This document shows positions 60,401 through 64,000 of a stretch of DNA of 64,000 nt, piece by piece. Made by a program: the position numbers and the translations under genes. Numbering within the stretch: position 1 is the stretch's first letter; every line of letters starts with the position of its first letter. The stretch is taken from the NCBI GenBank assembly GCA_032718565.1, contig JAVGVS010000238.1, positions 371,001 through 435,000 on the forward strand, written 5' to 3'. The notes beneath the pieces are model-generated. The model saw nothing but the letters and a program-made list of their open reading frames with translations, was not told the origin of the DNA and did no database searches. Source of the stretch: Distichodus sexfasciatus. Taxonomy: Eukaryota; Chordata; Actinopteri; Characiformes; Distichodontidae.

Positions 60401-62621
60401 TGTGGTAAAAACAGGACAGCCTTAATTAATGGTGGCGACTGCTTGTAGCTAAAACAGGGAATGGCACAAAAACCGTGGGAGGAGTGTAACACAAAGGTTG
60501 GGAAGAAGTTAAAAAAAGCAAAATAAACCATTAAAAGAACAAGGCGTTCTTACTAAACTAAACATGGAACGGCGATACAATCTGTTCAATCCTCTTCCTT
60601 GTCTTCTCTCTCCTCCCCGTGGCCAGCGCTGTCGGCCTCTCGGTCCCTCGCCTGCTTTACGCCGCTCAATAATGAGAGAGCTTCACCAAAGCACGGGAGG
60701 AAGAACATTCACTGGAGGAATGATTAACCGGTGAAATCTCCCGACCCGGGGGCCGAGCTTCGTCTCCCGCCGACTCGTGATGGCCGCGGCCGGCCGAAGG
60801 ATATTCCCGCTAATTAGCCGACTCGTCCGCTGTGACGACATGAAAGAGACTAGGAATTCTTGCCGTCTCACGTCGACGCTAATTATACTCACGTTTGTCA
60901 GCGTTCGGCTGCTTTTAAGGACGAGGGAGAGAACGGCGATGAGGTTGATGTAACTGGTCAGAAGAACGATGAAGCGATTTCGTAATTTTGACAGAAAGGC
61001 GAGTGAAGTGTAAGGCTAATTATAACAGCCGAGCGCTACGCTAGAACCATCGACCAACTGCAAAAACACACTATTCTGTCTCCCAGAGGACTAACGGCTT
61101 ATCGTCAAAATATTATCTGACAAAATGAGAATATCATGAAAAAGGCCATTTGTCTTCACTGCTTAATTCCAAAAGGTAAACAGTCATACACGCTATATTC
61201 ATTAGATGTAAAATTACATATTTCCCTTTTTTGTTTCTATTCTAACGGCTAAACGTTTATAAAGAGCAGCAATGCAGCATCTCAAATTGATATCGGTATC
61301 GGTTAGCAGTTTAATGTTTAATTGCAACGGTAAAACATTTAGCATATTTACTTAACTGGTCAACAAACTCAGATTTAGAATGATTAAATAATTACGTGAG
61401 ACGTGAGGCATGTACCTGTACGTGAAGTCAGGGTATTGTTGTTTTGGTAAGGGGGTGGTTCACCTACGCATGCAGTGGGGAAAAAATTTAGTAATTACAT
61501 TTATAAACAAAATAATAAAGTCAGGGGGATTGATAATAACATCAACACATGCTTTTAACCCAACCTTGAAATGCCAAGAACCAGAATATCAAGAAAAGTT
61601 ATTTCAGAAGGGTTTCTACTCCACTGCACCCAGGCAGCTTTTGAGGTCACCCTCTACATCAGAGATGGGCAATTCCAACCCTCTATACCGCAGATCCAGT
61701 AAGGAAAATATGCTGGAAAAATGGAATTTCAGGACCAGACCCTCCCTGTTGCCCACTGGTCAGTTTTGTGCCCTCAGGAGCCCAGTTAAAACACGGCTGT
61801 GGATAGAAAGGCTTAACAAGACCAGAAATATCCAGCTCCTGTGGTCAAAAACTGAGCAGTGATGAAGATCTACTGGAGATGAAAGAGGGAAAGTGAGTAA
61901 GATTCAGCAAAAAGAGAAATCAGGCCTTGATAATGTGACATATGAATAAGGGCTGGGCAATTAATCAAAAATGACAATTGGAACTTTTAATCAACGCAAA
62001 ACTGGCCACATCAATTATTTTCTTTGTGAAACTGCATATGTATAATATAATTATTAACTTTAATTGTTATTATTAATCTAAAGGAAAAGTAATTTTTCTG
62101 AAAGATTATGTATAACACTATTAGGAAAGCACACAAACAAAAGAATGTACCTATTTGTAATCGCAGTAAAATTAATCGTAATATTGGTATGACATCATAT
62201 CGCCCAGCCATACTCACACCCTAAATCTGCCATTATATCACTATATGAGATCTGCCACATCAGCCAGGCCTAACAGGTGGAAAAATTTAGTATCCCCTCT
62301 CTCCTCCCCACTTCCCAAAAAACCCTGGCAACCAGTGACACACCCACCCCCGCCCTCAAGCACCCCGCCCCCCTCCACTGAAATCCCAAATTACTTACGC
62401 CTACTTTCATACATGCTCCTGGACTGGGCCCAGATCTTGAAGGGGTCGGGCTTTTTGGCGAGGGCGGGGTCGGGGGCAGCGTTGTTGCTGTCGGTGGGTG
62501 GGGCGTTGGCCTCTGTGGACGGGGCGTGTGCGGGGTGGAGGGGGGAGTCGGTGGGAGCGCTGCGCTGGCTGGACGCGCTGTGCTGAGAGCTGCCCTGACT
62601 GTCCTTCCTCTCCAGCTGCTG
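36482..62621 (-). CDS. magi1: MAGI1 membrane-associated guanylate kinase scaffold, 3' part (PDZ3-PDZ5 and C-termini)
   Basis: Scaffold of tight and adherens junctions and synapses. Exons on the - strand: 62621-62399, 57586-57495, 54332-54140, 52052-51729, 48881-48678, 44849-44756, 44394-44307, 42693-42553, 41635-41497 (or to 41444), 37737-36482. All have GT-AG borders and phases that join, giving 917 residues. PDZ3 has GFGFRILGG and [8 protein letters not shown], PDZ4 GFGFVIVSS and [8 protein letters not shown], PDZ5 GFGFSLRGG and KHARAIEL. Each has a His at the start of helix B, so class I ligands are expected. Linker stretches KPDPFKIWAQSRSMYE and LTEDKRTPQGSQNSLNTVSS match MAGI1 rather than MAGI2 or MAGI3. 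The protein ends KDLSI, close to the human STDLSI end, itself a class II-like PDZ ligand. The guanylate kinase, WW and earlier PDZ regions lie right of the window. Two alternative C-termini are encoded. Confidence 0.97.
39024..39325 (+). mobile_element. Complete hAT-like MITE, 302 bases
   Basis: Termini TAGGGGCGCACGATACGGGA and its inverse, ATTATCGTGCGTCCCTA. Inside are CCGATGCCGATATCCGATG and CCGATATTATCG motifs next to the ends. This copy defines both borders of the family also seen at 3815, 15770, 19759 and 55750. Confidence 0.8.
39476..39862 (+). mobile_element. hAT-like MITE with internal (AAT)n
   Basis: Starts TAGGGGTTGACCGATTATCA and ends AATCAGTCGACCCCTA. An (AAT)n microsatellite lies inside at about 39748-39780. 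Same family as 17604-17982. Confidence 0.75.
41444..41635 (-). CDS. magi1: magi1 exon: second half of PDZ5, with alternative short C-terminus
   Basis: Acceptor CTCTCTCAG. Encodes VGDEILEINGESTKGMKHAR, AIELIKSGGGSVHLLLKRGD and GSVPEY. Two ends are possible. Splicing at 41497 (TATG then GTGGGT) joins the last exon at 37737. Read-through adds GGCIIYENVPFCPLYTP and stops at TGA 41444-41446. The short tail resembles the YENIP-type end known from short MAGI isoforms, so it is probably a real isoform. Confidence 0.92.
   Translation of the reverse strand: MGDEILEINGESTKGMKHARAIELIKSGGGSVHLLLKRGDGSVPEYGGCIIYENVPFCPLYTP
41795..42090 (+). repeat. Dispersed repeat attached to the TG microsatellite
   Basis: Contains ATTGTGGGGACCTTTTTGTC, AAGGTTAGGGTTAGGATTAG and TATGGGAGTCTATGGAAAGA, ending ATACAAG beside (TG)n. 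A shorter reverse copy next to (CA)n lies at 48362-48515, so repeat and microsatellite spread as a unit. Confidence 0.7.
42087..42548. repeat. TG-rich minisatellite beside the PDZ5 splice donor
   Basis: About 460 bases of TGTGTGTGCG with a repeating GTGTGTGGAGTGTG unit (at least nine copies). It abuts the - strand donor at 42552. The Cys/Val and His/Thr frames over it are repeat translations. Confidence 0.92.
42553..42693 (-). CDS. magi1: magi1 exon: first half of PDZ5
   Basis: Acceptor GTTGCAG, donor GTACAA. Encodes DEMYSVDLERDSKGFGFSLR, GGREYNMDLYVLRLAEEGAA and VRSGKMR. The GFGF carboxylate-binding loop is intact. Confidence 0.96.
43183..43480. mobile_element. Inverted SINE pair
   Basis: 43183-43352 is a + copy (GCGTAACGGTTAGGGAG head, GGTAAAGGTACCACTGAGGT, GGTCAAATGCAGAGTTCAC). 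43365-43480 is a - copy (GCTCATGAGTACCTCAGTGG, TACCTTTACCG, then ACTCCCTAACC). The layout is the same as at 30148-30470. Confidence 0.8.
44307..44394 (-). CDS. magi1: magi1 exon: linker between PDZ4 and PDZ5
   Basis: Acceptor CCTCAG, donor GTAGAG. Encodes (R)NNTKPKQESFEFKAPQ then VPPPPAPTHPTNQ, matching the human TKPKQESQFEFKAPQ linker. Confidence 0.94.
44756..44849 (-). CDS. magi1: magi1 exon: linker after PDZ4
   Basis: Acceptor TTCCCAG, donor GTAGAC. Encodes (E)[30 protein letters not shown](R), matching human [20 protein letters not shown] in order. Confidence 0.94.
46482..46858. mobile_element. MITE, 'GGGCTGGGCAAT' family
   Basis: Starts AGGGCTGGGCAATTTGTCGA and ends ATTGGGCGATACTGGGTGCCCT, with imperfect inverted ends. 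Related to 61949-62209. A TGACAAATAAAGGCTCAATT segment near 46710-46735 looks like a nested retroposon 3' end. Confidence 0.6.
46903..48004 (+). mobile_element. Complete hAT-like non-autonomous transposon, about 1.1 kb
   Basis: Starts TAGGGATGCACCGATTGCAA and ends ATCGATCGGTGCATCCCTA. It is flanked by an 8-base target duplication with one mismatch (CTGTTTTT at 46895-46902, CAGTTTTT at 48005-48012). Inverted YAGGG termini and an 8-base duplication are hAT traits. Internally it has GGCCGAT motifs near both ends and a CCCGCCCCC-rich block. No transposase frame. A reverse copy fills 1-923. Confidence 0.85.
48362..48515 (-). repeat. Dispersed repeat next to (CA)n
   Basis: (CA)n at 48359-48386, then CTTGTATTACTATCTTTGTA and ACACTAAACCTTAACCTCAG, the reverse of the repeat at 41795-42090. 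Confidence 0.65.
48520..48650 (-). mobile_element. SINE fragment close to a magi1 exon
   Basis: Reverse-oriented: GGGGACGGTTCC, CTTACTCATGAGCG, CAGTGGTCC, GATCACGGCGTCAACTCCCT. It ends about 30 bases from the splice donor of the PDZ4 exon. Confidence 0.6.
48678..48881 (-). CDS. magi1: magi1 exon: second half of PDZ4
   Basis: Acceptor ATAAAAG (weak polypyrimidine tract), donor GTGAGA. Encodes [60 protein letters not shown] and TLTIIPGD. Matches human PDZ4 at nearly every residue. Confidence 0.96.
50531..51107. mobile_element. DNA transposon with ATGTGACCCTCCAC termini, about 0.58 kb
   Basis: Starts ATATGTGACCCTCCACGGCA and ends GCTGTGGAGGGTCACATAT, so the termini are inverted. The family resembles a TGTGACCC...AAAACCAGTC repeat common in fish. 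Positions 50571-50963 are nearly identical to 54824-55209. Confidence 0.8.
51729..52052 (-). CDS. magi1: magi1 exon: Ser/Gly linker and first half of PDZ4
   Basis: Acceptor CCTCAG, donor GTGAGA. Encodes (V)TKVDGDVPPSPASSHHSS, LTEDKRTPQGSQNSLNTVSS, GSGSTSGIGSGGGGVGG, then [20 protein letters not shown] and VSSVSRPDAGTTF. The Gly run is longer than I expect in mammals; PDZ4 itself is strictly conserved. Confidence 0.96.
52845..53200. mobile_element. hAT-like MITE fragment
   Basis: TGTTGACCGATATGAGTTAT, GCCGATACCGATTAATCAAG and the end GGACGAACCCTAG resemble the GGTCGACC family at 17604 and 39476, but are diverged. Confidence 0.55.
54140..54332 (-). CDS. magi1: magi1 exon: second half of PDZ3
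   Basis: Acceptor CTGCAG, donor GTACAC. Encodes [60 protein letters not shown] and TAYA(V). The residue run is nearly identical to human MAGI1. Confidence 0.97.
54560..54705 (-). mobile_element. SINE fragment
   Basis: Reverse-oriented: GAGTGATTGTGAACGCAGCA, ACCTCTGTATTTGACCCATC, AGTGGTACCTTTACC. It is followed at 54764 by the next element. Confidence 0.65.
54764..55209 (+). mobile_element. Truncated second copy of the ATGTGACCC transposon
   Basis: Starts AATGTGACTCTGCACGGCAA and is nearly identical to 50536-50963, until GGGTAAGTTTTTCAG at 55209. The right terminus is missing. It differs by an extra ATTTTCAAAATTGAGCTATG insertion near 54802. Confidence 0.8.
55621..56292. mobile_element. AGGGTGTTTTCACA transposon with a nested MITE
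   Basis: Starts AGGGTGTTTTCACATCTAGT and ends CAATGTGAAAACGCCCT. A reverse MITE of the 19759 type is nested inside and ends CATAAGGTACGTCCCTA at 56234. Same family as 13956-14895, which carries a different nested insertion. Confidence 0.75.
57495..57586 (-). CDS. magi1: magi1 exon: first half of PDZ3
   Basis: Acceptor TTCTCAG, donor GTGAGT. Encodes (L)PDYQEQDIFLWRKDTGFG, FRILGGNEPGEP with the GFGF loop. It joins directly after MYESR of the upstream exon, so the extra human segment between them is not used here or lies in an unseen exon. Confidence 0.96.
59320..59515 (-). mobile_element. tRNA-type SINE copy
   Basis: Reverse-oriented: CCGAATTTGACCCATTCATG, GGCAGCGCCCGAGGAGCAGT, GGTACCTTGCTCATGAGTAC, CTCAGTGGTACGGGTCC and GTTATGCTACC at the head end. 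Confidence 0.8.
61949..62209. mobile_element. MITE, 'GGGCTGGGCAAT' family, complete
   Basis: Starts GGGCTGGGCAATTAATC and ends CATCATATCGCCCAGCC. The inverted ends are clear and the interior is AT-rich. Confidence 0.65.
62399..62621 (-). CDS. magi1: magi1 exon: linker before PDZ3
   Basis: Acceptor CACCGCAG, donor GTAAGT. Encodes QQLERKDSQGSSQHSASSQR, APTDSPLHPAHAP and KKPDPFKIWAQSRSMYESR, the conserved linker before PDZ3. This is the most 5' magi1 exon in the window. Confidence 0.95.
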
Positions 62622-64000
62622 CTGCGGTGGGGAAAAGAGAGAGACAACGAGAGATAAAAAGATGACAAAAATACAAAAACAGACGGTTTTATTTTAACAC
62701 CATCAAAATTAAAATGCAAATGGAAAATTCCAATTCTATTCCAAAATGTATGTTTTTTGACTTGACTTGGATTTTTCAGATTTAATTTGAAAACCAAATG
62801 ATCGAACGATACATGATTTGTCGTCGCCTCGTCTCCACGTTTCCCCCAGCTCCCGTCCTCACATCTCCCCCCATCTCCAGCCACGACCCTGATAACGGTT
62901 TGCAATCTTTTGTTTCGGAGGAGGAAAAAAGAAATTCGGACGATTTCATTTTTAATCAAAGGCAGCCATAGATATGGATTCTCTGTGTGCACAATCAGGC
63001 CGGATTAATTTTGCCTGCCAGCACTGGAGTGAAGCGCTGCTCCTTCGAGGCCGGACGGAGTTTGATCAAGCACTCCGAGTGAAGGCGAAGAAGAACGAGG
63101 AACTCGTCTTCATCAACACAGAGATTCATCAAAAACACTGAACATCCTTAATCCCAGAGACGCTCACAAAAATTACAGAGGACAGCAAGCGGCTTGACCG
63201 GCAGATCTTTTAGTGACAGATGGAAATAAAATCTAAAGGATAGAGATCAAATAACATCACATCTTTGATTTTTAGGATTTAAAAAGGCATAACATGGAGT
63301 AAAAATATACAGACACATTAGCTGCAAGGCTGCACGATATTGGAAGAAGATGAATATTTTATGTGATATAGAGCTCAGTTAGCTCAAATTGGAAAGTGGT
63401 AATCATTTTTAAATGACTGGTGCTAATTTACAATTTAGATTTAAATAGAAAGGTTAAGGTTGCACAGTAATGCATATTGCAATATATATTTTCTTTGATA
63501 TACTAAAATAATAAACATTTTTTTCTTCCAAAAAATTGAAATATCTCAATTTGGAGGCATTTATTTTAAAAATAATTACATATAAAAATAAAACAATTAG
63601 CACTGGTTCTGAAGTGAAAAAATGGACAAAAAGAAAATAATAATAAAAATTATAAAAGAAAATAGAAAATGATCTAAATCTGCAGATGCTGAAGTGATAT
63701 ATATCATGCCACCCTAGTAAGTGCTGTCAAATTAAAACACAAAATTAGAGCTTCTTTTACACAGAACAATGTACTGAAACCTGACTAAAACTAGTAAGCA
63801 TTTCCATCTAGAGTTTAACATTAGTTACTCAGTGTTGAGCAGTTATTCTGACTGAAAACGAGAACTAAATTGTGGCTTATATCTGCAGATACTGATACAT
63901 GAGGAAGGCAGAGTTGAGGCTGATTAAAGTGAAAGTTGGCTATAATGTTTACACTTGCGTAAAGATAAGATGTTGCTCGCCAAAGTTCCGCTGCGCGCTC
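62622..64000 (-). other. magi1 intron at the window edge
   Basis: No exon recognised. It has AT-rich MITE-like text at about 63330-63716 (GGCTGCACGATATTGG to ATATATCATGCCACCCTA) and, at 63960-64000, the start of a segment similar to the MITE interior at 56090-56120 (GCTCGCCAAAGTTCC). Positions 62940-63120 are non-repetitive. Confidence 0.5.

Larger units (their letters stand above)
57900..62390 (-). other. Large magi1 intron, mostly repeat text
   Basis: Several diverged GGTCGACC-type MITE pieces (58085-58140, 58787-58850, 58870-58930, 58980-59040), a SINE (59320-59515), GC-rich non-repetitive sequence at 60590-60900 and a repeat with GAGATGGGCAATTCCAACCC at 61560-61860. No coding evidence beyond chance frames. 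Confidence 0.55.

Noticed and set aside
61410..61862. 150-residue open frame in a magi1 intron
   Set aside because: The second half overlaps repeat-like text (GAGATGGGCAATTCC type); no domain and no splice context.

Overview
This is a window of vertebrate nuclear DNA, almost certainly from a teleost fish. The evidence is split-exon kinase and scaffold genes with GT-AG introns, an intronless RH1-type opsin (a hallmark of ray-finned fishes), and introns crowded with short hAT-like MITEs, a tRNA-derived SINE and long CA, GA and CT microsatellites. The species cannot be fixed from the sequence alone.

Three protein-coding genes are supported. (1) camk1 on the + strand (11300-23895): ten exons of calcium/calmodulin-dependent protein kinase I, from the glycine-rich loop to a stop codon. 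The N-terminal coding exon was not found. The 3' UTR probably runs to an ATTAAA at 25252. (2) A single-exon opsin on the + strand (30894-31955, 353 aa). It is plainly of RH1/rhodopsin type and fully open, but it lacks the retinal-binding lysine (K296 is Met) and the Schiff-base counterion (E113 is Gln). (3) magi1 on the - strand (36482-62621): the 3' part of the MAGI1 scaffold gene, covering PDZ3, PDZ4, PDZ5 and two alternative C-termini, one short and one long and histidine/arginine-rich. The 5' exons lie beyond the right edge. camk1 and magi1 converge, and the opsin sits between their 3' ends.

Layout: 1-923 is a truncated hAT element; 924-11299 is repeat-rich sequence upstream of the first recognised camk1 exon; 11300-25280 is camk1; 25285-30147 is AT-rich and gene-free; 30148-30893 holds SINE fragments upstream of the opsin; 32250-36481 is intergenic; 36482-62621 is magi1 with large repeat-filled introns; 62622-64000 is a further magi1 intron with MITE sequence.

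The most notable discovery is the opsin. It keeps the rhodopsin fold marks (N15 glycosylation site, C110-C187 disulfide, E/R of the ERY motif, W265) but has lost both partners of the retinal Schiff base, and NPxxY, ERY and the C-terminal VxPx signal are altered. It looks like an RH1-derived receptor that has left canonical light detection. The other genes are ordinary cytoplasmic signalling (CaMKI) and junctional scaffold (MAGI1) genes; nothing shows the three act together.
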